From Streptomyces sp. B3I8 (GTDB lineage: Bacteria > Actinomycetota > Actinomycetes > Streptomycetales > Streptomycetaceae), in assembly GCF_030816915.1 (NCBI RefSeq), contig NZ_JAUSYN010000002.1, positions 2,431,501 to 2,495,500 of the forward strand: DNA of 64,000 nt, read 5' to 3'. The first letter of the stretch is position 1. The number at the start of each line of letters is the position of its first letter. The notes below the pieces were generated by a model. The model did no database searches, was not told the DNA's origin, and saw only the letters and a program-made list of their open reading frames with translations. Positions 8,689-17,782 of the stretch are shown in pieces. The translations under genes were made by a program, and so were the position numbers.

Positions 8689-10232
8689 GCAGCCCGGACG
8701 AGTTGCTGCGCATCGAGGGCATCCGCAAGACCTTCCCCGGCGTGGTCGCGCTCGACAGCGTCGACTTCGATCTGCGCCGGGGCGAGGTGCACGTGCTCCT
8801 CGGCGAGAACGGTGCCGGCAAGAGCACGCTGATCAAGATGCTCTCCGGTGCCTACACGCCCGACGCCGGCCGGATCGTGGTCGGCGGCGAGGAGGTGCGC
8901 ATCCATGGTGCGCAGGACTCCGAGCGGCTCGGGATCGCCACCATCTACCAGGAGTTCAACCTCGTTCCCGATCTGACGGTCGCCGAGAACGTCTTCCTGG
9001 GCCGGCAGCCGCGCCGCTTCGGTCTGATCGACCGGGGGCGCATGGAGGCCGACGCCGAGGTGCTGCTGAAGCGGGTCGGGGTGGACGTCTCCCCCCGCGC
9101 CCGGGTGCGCGAACTCGGTGTCGCGCGGCTGCAGATGGTCGAGATCGCCAAGGCGCTCAGCCTGGACGCGCGCGTCCTGATCATGGACGAGCCGACCGCC
9201 GTGCTGACCTCCGAGGAGGTCGAGAAGCTGTTCGCCATCGTGCGGCGGCTGCGCGAGGACGGCGTCGGAATCGTGTTCATCACGCACCACCTGGAGGAGA
9301 TCGCCGCGCTCGGCGACCGGGTCACCGTCCTCCGTGACGGCCGCAGCGTCGGCCAGGTGCCGGCGTCCACGCCCGAGGACGAGCTGGTCCGGCTGATGGT
9401 CGGCCGCTCGATCGAACAGCAGTACCCGCGTCAGCGCCCCGACACCGGCGAGGCACTCCTCACCGTGCAGGGGCTGACCCGCAGCGGCGTCTTCCACGAC
9501 ATCGGGTTCGAGGTGCGGGCCGGTGAGGTCGTCGGCATCGCGGGCCTCGTCGGGGCCGGCCGGACCGAGGTCGCCCGGGCCGTGTTCGGCGCCGACCCGT
9601 ACGACGCCGGCGCCGTGCGCGTCGAGGGCGCGCCGTTGCGGCGTCACGACGTGAACGCCGCCATGGAAGCCGGGATCGGGCTCGTGCCGGAGGACCGCAA
9701 GGGCCAGGGCCTCGTGCTGGACGCCTCGGTGGAGGAGAACCTCGGCCTGGTCACCATGCGGTCGGCGACCCACGCCGGGCTGGTCGACCGCAAGGGGCAG
9801 CGGGCCGCCGCCGCCAAGGTCGCCGGGCAGCTCGGCGTGCGGATGGCCGGGCTCGGCCAGCAGGTGCGCACGCTGTCCGGCGGCAACCAGCAGAAGGTCG
9901 TCATCGGCAAGTGGCTGCTGGCGCACACCAAGGTGCTGATCCTCGACGAGCCGACGCGCGGCATCGACGTCGGCGCCAAGGTCGAGATCTACCAGCTCAT
10001 CAACGAACTGACGGCCGCCGGTGCCGCCGTGCTGATGATCTCCAGCGATCTGCCGGAGGTGCTCGGCATGAGCGACCGGGTGGTCGTCATGGCACAGGGC
10101 CGCGTCGCCGGTGAACTCAGCGCCGCCGAGGCCACGCAGGACACGGTGATGGCCCTCGCCGTCAGCAAGCACACAGACGGAACACACGGAACGAACGGAA
10201 CGCACGGAACGGAGGCCGACGGTGGCCACTGA
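8685..10232 (+). CDS. rbsA: Ribose-type ABC transporter ATP-binding protein (RbsA)
   Basis: A duplicated ABC ATPase of 515 residues that powers pentose import. The first domain has Walker [10 protein letters not shown], Walker B LIMDEPTA and H-loop ITHH. The second has the degenerate Walker [10 protein letters not shown] normal for this subfamily, signature LSGGNQQK and [16 protein letters not shown] 8685 is chosen because it overlaps the regulator stop and has a Shine-Dalgarno (GAAGGA) about 8 bases upstream. The C-terminus ends in a short repetitive tail ([11 protein letters not shown]) encoded by repeats of ACGGAACGCACG-like units. The gene overlaps the next one by 11 bases. Confidence 0.95.
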   Translation: MSSPDELLRIEGIRKTFPGVVALDSVDFDLRRGEVHVLLGENGAGKSTLIKMLSGAYTPDAGRIVVGGEEVRIHGAQDSERLGIATIYQEFNLVPDLTVAENVFLGRQPRRFGLIDRGRMEADAEVLLKRVGVDVSPRARVRELGVARLQMVEIAKALSLDARVLIMDEPTAVLTSEEVEKLFAIVRRLREDGVGIVFITHHLEEIAALGDRVTVLRDGRSVGQVPASTPEDELVRLMVGRSIEQQYPRQRPDTGEALLTVQGLTRSGVFHDIGFEVRAGEVVGIAGLVGAGRTEVARAVFGADPYDAGAVRVEGAPLRRHDVNAAMEAGIGLVPEDRKGQGLVLDASVEENLGLVTMRSATHAGLVDRKGQRAAAAKVAGQLGVRMAGLGQQVRTLSGGNQQKVVIGKWLLAHTKVLILDEPTRGIDVGAKVEIYQLINELTAAGAAVLMISSDLPEVLGMSDRVVVMAQGRVAGELSAAEATQDTVMALAVSKHTDGTHGTNGTHGTEADGGH

Positions 10233-12180
10233 CACGCTCAAGAAAGAGCCGGGCGCGCAGGGTGGCGCCACGGCCGGCCTGCGCCGGCTGCTTCTCGACA
10301 ACGGCGCCCTCACCGCGCTGATCGTCCTGGTCATCGCCATGTCGGCGCTGTCCGGCGACTTCCTGACCACGGACAACCTGCTCAACGTCGGCGTCCAGGC
10401 CGCCGTGACGGCGATCCTCGCCTTCGGCGTCACCTTCGTGATCGTCTCGGCGGGCATCGACCTCTCCGTCGGCTCGGTGGCCGCGCTGTCGGCCACCGTG
10501 CTCGCCTGGTCCGCGACCTCCCACGGGGTGCCGGTGGTGCTCGCCGTGCTCCTCGCGGTGGCCACCGGTGTGGCGGCCGGGCTGGTGAACGGTTTCCTCA
10601 TCGCGTACGGGAAGCTGCCGCCGTTCATCGCGACGCTCGCCATGCTGTCGGTGGGCCGCGGTCTGTCGCTGGTCGTCTCCGGCGGCTCCCCGATCCCGTT
10701 CCCCGCCTCGGTCTCGCACCTCGGCGACACCCTCGGCGGCTGGCTGCCGGTGCCGGTCCTCGTCATGGTGGTCCTCGGCCTCGTGGCCGCGCTGATCCTG
10801 GGCCGTACCTACATCGGCCGCTCCATGTACGCCATCGGCGGCAACGAGGAGGCGGCCCGGCTCTCCGGGCTGCGGGTGAAGAAGCAGAAGCTCGCCATCT
10901 ACGCCCTCTCCGGCCTGTTCGCGGCCGCCGCGGGCATCGTGCTGGCCTCCAGGCTCTCCTCCGCGCAGCCGCAGGCCGCCGACGGCTACGAGCTGGACGC
11001 GATCGCCGCGGTCGTCATCGGCGGCGCCTCGCTCGCGGGCGGCACCGGCAAGGCGTCGGGCACGCTGATCGGCGCTCTGATCCTCGCGGTGCTGCGCAAC
11101 GGCCTCAACCTGCTGTCGGTGTCCGCGTTCTGGCAGCAGGTCGTCATCGGCGTCGTCATCGCGCTGGCCGTACTGCTGGACACCGCGCGGCGCAAGGCGG
11201 GGGCGAGCACGCCGGCCGCGGGCGCCGGGACGCCGGGCGACAGGAGGAAGCAGGCGACGACGTACGTCCTCGCGGCCGTGGTCACCGTGGCGGTCGTGGG
11301 CGCGACCTCCTTCCTGCACGGCGGGTCCGACGCCTCGAAGAACCCGAAGGTCGGGCTCTCGCTGTCCACCCTCAACAACCCGTTCTTCGTGCAGATCCGG
11401 TCCGGCGCGCAGGCGGAGGCGAAGAAGCGGGGCGTGGACCTGACGGTCACCGACGCCCAGAACGACGCCTCCCAGCAGGCCAACCAGCTCCAGAACTTCA
11501 CCAGTTCGAGTTACGGCGCGATCATCGTCAACCCGGTCGACTCGGATGCGGCGGCACCCTCCGTACGCGCCGCCGACAAGGCCGACATCCCCGTCGTCGC
11601 CGTCGACCGCGGCGTCAACAAGGCGAAGACCAGGACGCTGGTCGCCTCGGACAACGTCGCCGGTGGCGAGCTCGCCGCGAAGACGGTCGCCGAGAAGCTC
11701 GGCGGCACTGGCAGGATCGTCATCCTCCAGGGCCAGGCGGGCACCTCCGCCGCCCGGGAACGCGCCGAGGGCTTCGCCAAGGGGCTCGAGGCCTACCCCG
11801 GCATCAAGGTCCTCGCCGAGCAGCCCGCGGACTTCGACCGCACCAAGGGGCTCGACGTGATGTCCAACCTGCTCCAGGCCCACCCCGACGTGCAGGGCGT
11901 CATCGCGGCCAACGACGAGATGGCGCTCGGCGCGATCAAGGCGCTGGGCTCCAAGGCGGGGAAGTCGGTGGCCGTGGTCGGCTTCGACGGCACGCCTGAC
12001 GGGCTGAAGGCGGTGCAGGACGGCACGCTGTACGCGTCCGTGGCGCAGCAGCCCTCCCAGCTCGGGCGGATCGCGGTGGACAACGCGCTGCGGGCGGTCG
12101 ACGGCAAGAAGGTCGACGCGACGGTGAAGGTGCCGGTGAAGGTGGTCACGAAGAAGAACGTCGCCGGATTCACCGGCTGA
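10222..12180 (+). CDS. Fused ribose ABC permease and substrate-binding protein (RbsC-RbsB)
   Basis: A 652-residue fusion. Residues 1 to about 320 are an RbsC-type permease with multiple hydrophobic helices, the GIDLSVGS motif and the NEEAARLSG coupling region. A linker and one more hydrophobic segment (TTYVLAAVVTVAVVGATSF, about residues 345-365) lead to an RbsB-like type I periplasmic-binding domain (PKVGLSLSTLNNPFFVQI to the end) with GFDGTPDG. No separate binding-protein gene occurs in the operon, so the fusion supplies both parts, with the binding domain tethered to the outer face of the membrane. GTG 10222 has a GGAGG ribosome-binding site. I recall a similar bifunctional protein in S. 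coelicolor. Confidence 0.93.
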   Translation: MATDTLKKEPGAQGGATAGLRRLLLDNGALTALIVLVIAMSALSGDFLTTDNLLNVGVQAAVTAILAFGVTFVIVSAGIDLSVGSVAALSATVLAWSATSHGVPVVLAVLLAVATGVAAGLVNGFLIAYGKLPPFIATLAMLSVGRGLSLVVSGGSPIPFPASVSHLGDTLGGWLPVPVLVMVVLGLVAALILGRTYIGRSMYAIGGNEEAARLSGLRVKKQKLAIYALSGLFAAAAGIVLASRLSSAQPQAADGYELDAIAAVVIGGASLAGGTGKASGTLIGALILAVLRNGLNLLSVSAFWQQVVIGVVIALAVLLDTARRKAGASTPAAGAGTPGDRRKQATTYVLAAVVTVAVVGATSFLHGGSDASKNPKVGLSLSTLNNPFFVQIRSGAQAEAKKRGVDLTVTDAQNDASQQANQLQNFTSSSYGAIIVNPVDSDAAAPSVRAADKADIPVVAVDRGVNKAKTRTLVASDNVAGGELAAKTVAEKLGGTGRIVILQGQAGTSAARERAEGFAKGLEAYPGIKVLAEQPADFDRTKGLDVMSNLLQAHPDVQGVIAANDEMALGAIKALGSKAGKSVAVVGFDGTPDGLKAVQDGTLYASVAQQPSQLGRIAVDNALRAVDGKKVDATVKVPVKVVTKKNVAGFTG

Positions 12181-12245
12181 CGGGCCGGCTGAGGGACCAC
12201 CGCGCGGAACGGGCGAGCCCCGTTCCCTCTACAGGGAGACGACGC

Positions 12246-13151
12246 ATGTACGACTACGACCTGCTGGTCGTGGGGTCGGCCAACGCCGATCTGGTGATCG
12301 GGGTCGAGCGGCGGCCCGCGGCCGGGGAGACCGTCCTCGGCTCGGACCTCGCCGTCCACCCGGGCGGCAAGGGCGCCAACCAGGCCGTCGCCGCCGCCCG
12401 GCTCGGGGCCCGTACGGCCCTGCTGGCGCGGGTCGGCGACGACGGGCACGGGCGGCTGCTGCTGGACTCGCAGCGGGCGTCCGGCGTGGACACGGCGGGC
12501 GTGCTGGTCGGCGGGGCGCCGACCGGGGTGGCCCTGATCACGGTGGACCCCTCCGGGGACAACAGCATCGTGGTCTCCCCCGGCGCCAACGCCCGGCTGA
12601 CCCCGGACGACGTCCGCGCCGCCGGCGGTCCGCTGGGCGCCTCCCGGGTCGTCTCGGCGCAACTCGAGATCCCGCTGGAGACGGTCGTGGAGGTCGTACG
12701 GAACCTGCCGGACGGCACCCGTTTCGTGCTGAACCCCTCGCCGCCCCGGGCGCTGCCCGGCGAGGTGCTCGCGGCCTGCGATCCGCTGATCGTCAACGAG
12801 CACGAGGCGCGGGTCGTCGCGGGCGACGCCGGGCTCGGGGACACCCCCGAGGAGTGGGCGGCGGCGCTGCTGGCGCTGGGGCCGCGGTCGGTCGTGGTGA
12901 CGCTCGGCGCTGCGGGCGCGGTGGTCTCCGACGGCACGGGCGCCCCGGTGCGGGTGCCGTCGGTGAAGGTCGACGCGGTCGACACCACCGGCGCGGGCGA
13001 CGCGTTCACCGCCGCGCTGGCCTGGCGGCTGGGTGCGGGCGAGGCCCTGGCGGACGCGGCGGCGTACGCGGCCCGGGTGGGCGCGGCGGCGGTGACGCGG
13101 GCGGGGGCGCAGGCGTCGTTCCCGACGGCGGAGGAGGTCGCGGCGGTATGA
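12246..13151 (+). CDS. rbsK: Ribokinase
   Basis: A PfkB-family sugar kinase of 301 residues that phosphorylates ribose to ribose 5-phosphate. It shows the N-terminal signature (HPGGKGANQAVAAARLGA), the middle INEHEA-like motif (IVNEHEARVV) and the C-terminal catalytic signature VDTTGAGDAFTAAL, with the GAGD anion hole and catalytic Asp. It is the fourth gene of the operon, 65 bases after the transporter fusion. Its stop overlaps the next start by four bases, which implies translational coupling to the pyranase. Confidence 0.95.
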   Translation: MYDYDLLVVGSANADLVIGVERRPAAGETVLGSDLAVHPGGKGANQAVAAARLGARTALLARVGDDGHGRLLLDSQRASGVDTAGVLVGGAPTGVALITVDPSGDNSIVVSPGANARLTPDDVRAAGGPLGASRVVSAQLEIPLETVVEVVRNLPDGTRFVLNPSPPRALPGEVLAACDPLIVNEHEARVVAGDAGLGDTPEEWAAALLALGPRSVVVTLGAAGAVVSDGTGAPVRVPSVKVDAVDTTGAGDAFTAALAWRLGAGEALADAAAYAARVGAAAVTRAGAQASFPTAEEVAAV

Positions 13152-13549
13152 AGCGGTCCGGGATCCTCAACCGTCATCTCGCCGGCGCGCTGGCGGAACT
13201 GGGGCACGGCGACGGGGTGCTGGTGTGCGACGTCGGGATGCCGATCCCGGCCGGGCCGCGCGTGGTGGACCTGGCGTTCCGGGCCGGTGTCCCGGCGTTC
13301 GTCGAGGTGCTCGACGGTCTCCTCGAGGAGCTGGTGGTGGAGGGGGCGGTCGCGGCCGAGGAGGTCCACGCGGCCAACCCGGCCGCGGCGGACGTGCTGC
13401 GGGCCCGCTTCGCGGGCCCCGGGCGCGAACTGGCACTGGTGCCGCACGAACGCTTGAAGGAACTGTCGGCGGGGGCCCGCCTGGTGGTGCGCACCGGCGA
13501 GGCACGCCCGTACGCGAACGTGCTGCTGCGGTGCGGGGTGTTCTTCTAG
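13148..13549 (+). CDS. rbsD: D-ribose pyranase
   Basis: A 133-residue RbsD/FucU-family mutarotase. It interconverts beta-pyranose and beta-furanose forms of ribose so that ribokinase receives its substrate. Conserved residues His20 (ELGHGD) and Asp28 (VCDVGMPIP) and the C-terminal PYANVLLRCGVFF segment are present. The start codon overlaps the ribokinase stop as ATGA. It is the last gene of the operon and is followed by a strong terminator. Confidence 0.94.
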   Translation: MKRSGILNRHLAGALAELGHGDGVLVCDVGMPIPAGPRVVDLAFRAGVPAFVEVLDGLLEELVVEGAVAAEEVHAANPAAADVLRARFAGPGRELALVPHERLKELSAGARLVVRTGEARPYANVLLRCGVFF

Positions 13550-13581
13550 GAACGGCCGCCGGACGGGGGCCGGGTACGTCT

Positions 13582-13610
13582 GAGGGGCCCGGTCGTCGAC
13601 CGGGCCCCTC
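13582..13610. terminator. Bidirectional terminator after the ribose operon
   Basis: A perfect 14-bp inverted repeat (arms GAGGGGCCCGGTCG and CGACCGGGCCCCTC) with almost no unpaired loop, between the rightward rbsD gene and the leftward phospholipase gene. It could stop transcription in both directions. Confidence 0.75.
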
Positions 13611-13760
13611 GCGCCTCCCCATGTCAGAACCCCCGCGGATCCCCCCAGATCCTCCCCCCAGCGGTCCTGATGCCACGTACGACCCGCGACGGGCGCCGAC
13701 GGTTGCACGGGCGTACAAGATTTTTCCGGGGCGCCGGGCGGGGGCCCGGACCGGGGCCGC

Positions 13761-15182
13761 TCACGCGTGCGGGCGGCGGCCCCGTTCCTGCGGCGGATAG
13801 GACTGGTCGGCGCCCGGGAGCGTCGGTTCCGGCAGGGTCGCCACCTCCTCCTTCGCCTTCTCCAGCTGCTCGGCGGTGTCGTCGGGCAGCCGGGGCACGT
13901 GCCGGTGCGCGGAGTGGAAGCGGAAGGCGGAGGTGAGGTCGCCGAAGGTGTCCCGGCGCCAGTCGCTGATGTTGGGCTCCGCCACCCCGGTGAAGCGCTC
14001 CAGGAACTGGAGCACCGAGGTGTGGTCGAACGACTCGGAGGCGACCCAGCCGCCCACCGTCCACGGCGAGATGACGATGGCCGGCACCCGGAAGCCGCCG
14101 CCGATCGGGAGCCCCTTCACGAACTCGTCCTTCGTGCCCTCGGGCGGGGTGGGCGGCGGGACGTGGTCGAACAGCCCGTCGTTCTCGTCGTAGTTGAGGA
14201 TGAAGGCGGTCTTGCGCCACACCTTCGGGTTGGACGCGATCGCCTCGATCTTGGAGGCGACGAAGTCGGCGCCGGCGGCGGGCAGGTAGTCCGGGTGCTC
14301 GGACTGGTAGCTGGTCGGGATGATCCAGGAGACGGCCGGGAGGCGGTCGTTGCGGGCGTCGTCCTCGAAGGTGCCCTCGGGCTGCGGGCGCATACCGCGC
14401 TCGTAGAGGTCGGAGCCGGGCTCGGCGTCCTGGAACGCGGCGAACTCCTCCAGCATGTTGCAGCCGTAGTCGTCGTCCTGCTGGTACACCTTCCAGCTCA
14501 CCCCGGCCGCCTGGAGCCGCTCGGCGTACGTCGTCCACTGGTACGGCTTGGGCGCCTTGTTGGTGAGGATCGGGCCGCCCCGCGTGCCGCCGGGGTCGAT
14601 GGTGCCGGTCATCCAGTACAGGCGGTTGGGCCAGGTGGGGCCGAAGACCGAGCAGAAGTAGTTGTCGCAGACGGTGAACGTCTCGGCGAGGGCGAACTGG
14701 AAGGGGATGTCCTCGCGGGTGTAGTAGCCCATGACGTAGGGGCCGTTGACGCCGTCGGCCTTGCGGTGGGCCGGCAGCCACTGGTCCATCCTGCCGCCGT
14801 TCCACGCCTCGTGCTGCACGGTCCAGGCGTGGCTGGTGGACGGGATGGCCTGGGCGCTGGAGGTGTGGGTGTCGAGGTGGAAGGGGAGCAGGTAGCCGCG
14901 CGGGTTCTGGGCGTCGGGCTGGAAGAAGACGGAGCGGCCGGTGTCGAGCTTGAGGGCCTGCGGGTCGTGGAAGCCGCGAACGCCGGAGAGGGTGCCGAAG
15001 TAGTGGTCGAAGGACCGGTTCTCCTGCATCAGCAGGACGACGTGCTCGATGTCGCGCAGGGAACCCTGCTTCGGGGGTCCGGCGGCGACGGCCTTCTGGA
15101 CGCTCGGGGGCAGGAGGGTGAGCGTGGACGCGGCGGCGGCGGAGCCGAGGAGTCTGCGGCGGGTGAGCGGCGGCGGGGTCAT
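13761..15182 (-). CDS. Secreted phospholipase C / acid phosphatase-family phosphoesterase (Tat exported)
   Basis: A 473-residue member of the bacterial phosphatidylcholine-hydrolysing phospholipase C and AcpA phosphatase superfamily. The N-terminus has a Tat signal (TRRRLLGSAAAASTLTLL). The metal-binding core follows, with HVVLLMQENRSFDHYFGTL, GPTWPNRLYWMTG and FILNYDENDGLFDHVPPP. The protein is shorter than the classic phospholipases with C-terminal repeat domains, so it is essentially the catalytic domain alone. ATG 15182 is chosen because the Tat motif then begins within a few residues and a GAAAGG ribosome-binding site precedes it; an upstream start at 15242 is less likely. The exact substrate is not determinable here. 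Confidence 0.88.
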   Translation of the reverse strand: MTPPPLTRRRLLGSAAAASTLTLLPPSVQKAVAAGPPKQGSLRDIEHVVLLMQENRSFDHYFGTLSGVRGFHDPQALKLDTGRSVFFQPDAQNPRGYLLPFHLDTHTSSAQAIPSTSHAWTVQHEAWNGGRMDQWLPAHRKADGVNGPYVMGYYTREDIPFQFALAETFTVCDNYFCSVFGPTWPNRLYWMTGTIDPGGTRGGPILTNKAPKPYQWTTYAERLQAAGVSWKVYQQDDDYGCNMLEEFAAFQDAEPGSDLYERGMRPQPEGTFEDDARNDRLPAVSWIIPTSYQSEHPDYLPAAGADFVASKIEAIASNPKVWRKTAFILNYDENDGLFDHVPPPTPPEGTKDEFVKGLPIGGGFRVPAIVISPWTVGGWVASESFDHTSVLQFLERFTGVAEPNISDWRRDTFGDLTSAFRFHSAHRHVPRLPDDTAEQLEKAKEEVATLPEPTLPGADQSYPPQERGRRPHA

Positions 15183-15400
15183 GCGGTGCCCTTTCGTGTC
15201 GTCGGGCGGTGCGGTGACTGCGGGGCGGGCCCTGCCGTTCACTGTGCGCGCGGGCGGCGATAGTTGTCAGGGGCATGGGGTGAACTTGGCGTCAACGTTC
15301 CGTTGCCCGCGAGAGGTCGGGCGGCTGCCGCCGCTCCGGCCCGCCCCGGCCGCACAAGGAACCGCGCCCCCTTCGGTGCGGGGCGCCGTCCCGCACCGGG

Positions 15401-15490
15401 GAGGTGGCGCGGTGACGGGTACGGGCTTGATGTGACCGCTCGGGGGAGGTGGCGCGGCGGCGATACGGGCCTGATGCGGCCGCTTCCGCC
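15401..15490. repeat. Degenerate tandem repeat, 45-base period
   Basis: Two imperfect units. Each starts GAGGTGGCGCGG, runs through ACGGGC(T/C)TGATG and ends near GACCGCT or GGCCGCT. This is probably a by-product of GC-rich intergenic drift. Confidence 0.5.
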
Positions 15491-15530
15491 CGACGGCGGA
15501 GCCATGGGGGCCACGGAGCCTGGGGGCCAC

Positions 15531-15586
15531 GGAGCACGGCCCGCGCCCGGTGTCGGGCCATGAGGGAGCACGGCCCGCGCCCGGTG
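15531..15586. repeat. Direct repeat of 22 bases
   Basis: The sequence starting GGAGCACGGCCCGCGCCCGG occurs at 15531-15552 and 15565-15586, 34 bases apart, in the intergenic region. Confidence 0.6.
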
Positions 15587-15665
15587 GCGGAGCCGCGGAG
15601 CCGCGGAGGGACACGTTCCGCGCCCCGTGGGGCGCGCCCTCTTCCGCGTGCGCCGTCTCTTGACT

Positions 15666-15707
15666 GGAAGTTAGTTTCCGGTTATTCGTGGCCTCACGGA
15701 AGTTTCC
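15666..15707 (+). promoter_or_regulatory. Paired GGAA/TTCC palindromes upstream of the GH3 gene
   Basis: GGAAGTTAGTTTCC at 15666-15679 and GGAAGTTTCC at 15698-15707 share the same half-sites (GGAA and TTCC). Their centres are exactly 30 bases apart, about three helical turns. They lie just upstream of the ribosome-binding site at 15726-15732. A repressor or activator binding cooperatively is plausible; the regulator is not identifiable in this window. Confidence 0.45.
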
Positions 15708-15738
15708 TTCAGTGGATCTTTCTCCGGAAGGAGCGCAC

Positions 15739-17682
15739 GTGCCCGACATCAGCGCGGCCCACTCGGACGCCGCCGACCCCCACAGACACGGCGGTCCCGG
15801 CGGGGCCGGCGAGCCCGCCGAGCCGCCCGCACGACGTACCGTCCTCGCCGCCACCGCCGGGCTGACCGCCACGCTCGCCCTCGGCTCCCTCGGCAGCGGA
15901 CGGGCCCACGCCGACGTCCCGCACGAGCCCGAGGGCGTGAACGGGGAGGGGAACGGGAACCGGAACGGGCACGGGAACGAGGACCGGCTGCGGGCGCTGA
16001 TCTCCCGGATGAGCCTGGAGCAGAAGGTCGGCCAGCTCTTCGTCAGCCGGGTCTACGGCCACTCGGCCACCGACCCGGACCAGGCCGACATCGACGCCAA
16101 CCTGACCGAACTGGGCGTCCGCACCGCCGCCGAGCTGGTGGAGAAGTACCACGTCGGCGGCATCATCTACTTCACCTGGGCGCACAACACCCGCGACCCG
16201 CACCAGATCGCCGGGCTCTCCAATGGCATCCAGAAGGCGTCCCTCGCCCGCCCGAACGGCCTGCCGGTGCTCATCGCCACCGACCAGGAGCACGGCATCG
16301 TCGCCCGCGTGGGCAGGCCCGCCACCCTCCTGCCCGGCGCGATGGCCCTCGGCGCCGGCGGTTCCCGCGCCGACGCCCGCACCCTCGGCCGGATCTCCGG
16401 CACCGAGCTGCGCGCGCTCGGCATCCGCCAGGACTACTCCCCCGTCGCCGACGTGAACGTCAACCCGGCCAACCCGGTCATCGGCGTACGGTCCTTCGGC
16501 GCCGATCCGGAGGCGGTGGCCGGGATGGTCGCCGCCGAGGTGAAGGGCTATCAGTCGGCGGGAGTCGCGGCGACCGCCAAGCACTTCCCGGGGCACGGCG
16601 ACACCGCCGTCGACAGCCACACCGGCTTCCCCGTCATCACCCACAGCCGCGAGACGTGGGAGACGCTGGACGCCGTGCCGTTCCGCGCGGCGATCCGGTC
16701 GGGCATCGACGCGATCATGACCGCGCACCTGATGGTCCCCGCGCTCGACGACTCCGGCGACCCCGCCACCCTCTCGCACCCCATCCTGACCGGGATCCTG
16801 CGCGGACAGCTCGGCTACGACGGCGTGGTGGTGACCGACTCCCTCGGCATGCAGGGCGTACGCACCAAGTACGGCGACGCCCGCGTCCCCGTCCTCGCAC
16901 TCCGGGCCGGCGTCGACCAGCTCCTCAACCCGCCCTCCCTCGACGTCGCCTTCCACGCCGTCCTCGACGCGGTCCACGCGGGCGAGCTGACCGAGGAACG
17001 CCTCGACGCATCGCTTCTTCGGATCCTCCGGCTGAAGGCGAGACTGGGCCTGTTCGACGAGCCGTACGTCACCCGGCGGGGCGTGGACCGGGCGGTGGGC
17101 ACGGAGTCCCATCTGCACGCCGCCGACCGCCTCGCGGACCGGACGACCACGCTGCTGGTCAACGAGCGCGGGCTGCTCCCGCTGTCCCGCCGCACCCACC
17201 GCCGGCTGCTGGTGGCGGGCGCGGACCCGGCCTCCCCGTCCGGCACCGACGGCCCGCCCACCGTCGTCCTCGCCGGCGCGCTCGCCGAACTCGGCTTCTC
17301 CGCCACCTCGTTGTCCACGGGAACCGCGCCCTCCGCCGCGACGATCGCCGCGGCGGTGGCGGCGGCCGACGGCATGGACGCGGTAGTCGTCACGACGTAC
17401 AACGTGACTGCGGACAGCGCCCAGGCGACGCTGGTACGGGAACTCGCCGCCACGGGGGTGCCGGTGATCGCGGTCGCCGTCCGCAACCCGTACGACGTCG
17501 CCCATCTCCCGGACGCGGACGCCGTCCTGGCCTCGTACACATGGACGGACGTCGAGGTCCGCGCGGCAGCCCGGGTCCTGGCGGGCAAGGTGCGCCCGCG
17601 CGGGCACCTGCCGGTGGCGGTGGCACGGGCGGACGATCCGGAGAAGACCCTCTACCCGATCGGGTACGGGCTGGGGTACTGA
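15739..17682 (+). CDS. Secreted GH3-family beta-N-acetylhexosaminidase (NagZ-like)
   Basis: A 647-residue glycoside hydrolase family 3 enzyme that removes terminal beta-N-acetylglucosamine from chitin or peptidoglycan fragments. An N-terminal twin-arginine export signal (ARRTVLAATAGL, cleavage probably after GRAHA) is followed by the TIM-barrel domain with the diagnostic NagZ-type loop KHFPGHGDT near residue 281 and the catalytic Asp in VVVTDSLGM near 367. A C-terminal alpha/beta sandwich completes it. The extra C-terminal domain makes it longer than cytoplasmic NagZ. GTG 15739 is preferred because GGAAGGA sits 6 bases upstream; an in-frame ATG at 15688 lacks such a site. Confidence 0.92.
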   Translation: MPDISAAHSDAADPHRHGGPGGAGEPAEPPARRTVLAATAGLTATLALGSLGSGRAHADVPHEPEGVNGEGNGNRNGHGNEDRLRALISRMSLEQKVGQLFVSRVYGHSATDPDQADIDANLTELGVRTAAELVEKYHVGGIIYFTWAHNTRDPHQIAGLSNGIQKASLARPNGLPVLIATDQEHGIVARVGRPATLLPGAMALGAGGSRADARTLGRISGTELRALGIRQDYSPVADVNVNPANPVIGVRSFGADPEAVAGMVAAEVKGYQSAGVAATAKHFPGHGDTAVDSHTGFPVITHSRETWETLDAVPFRAAIRSGIDAIMTAHLMVPALDDSGDPATLSHPILTGILRGQLGYDGVVVTDSLGMQGVRTKYGDARVPVLALRAGVDQLLNPPSLDVAFHAVLDAVHAGELTEERLDASLLRILRLKARLGLFDEPYVTRRGVDRAVGTESHLHAADRLADRTTTLLVNERGLLPLSRRTHRRLLVAGADPASPSGTDGPPTVVLAGALAELGFSATSLSTGTAPSAATIAAAVAAADGMDAVVVTTYNVTADSAQATLVRELAATGVPVIAVAVRNPYDVAHLPDADAVLASYTWTDVEVRAAARVLAGKVRPRGHLPVAVARADDPEKTLYPIGYGLGY

Positions 17683-17731
17683 GGCCCGGGTACCGAGGCC
17701 CGGGGTGCTGAGGCCCGGAATACCGAACGTC

Positions 17732-17775
17732 GGTGGGGTGCGGGCGCGCCACGGGGGAGGCGCCCGCACCCCACC
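17732..17775. terminator. Strong bidirectional hairpin terminator
   Basis: A perfect 15-bp stem (GGTGGGGTGCGGGCG at 17732-17746 and CGCCCGCACCCCACC at 17761-17775) around a 14-base loop, exactly between the convergent GH3 and aminopeptidase genes. Upstream of it (17683-17725) are three copies of a GAGGCCCGG-containing unit of about 15 bases. Confidence 0.8.
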
Positions 17776-17782
17776 GTCGGCC

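Larger units (their letters stand above)
15183..15738. other. Intergenic region with degenerate tandem repeats
   Basis: 556 bases between divergent secreted-enzyme genes. It holds a degenerate 45-base repeat (units starting GAGGTGGCGCGG at 15401 and 15446), a second repeat (GGAGCACGGCCCGCGCCCGG at 15531 and 15565), and a run of GGAGCCGCGG-like units near 15590. The last 75 bases are A/T-richer and carry the GH3 gene's regulatory sites. No credible gene was seen. Confidence 0.6.

Noticed and set aside
15264..15563. Gly/Arg/Pro-rich frame in the phospholipase upstream region
   Set aside because: It follows the tandem DNA repeats and has a composition expected of random GC-rich sequence; no start signal.
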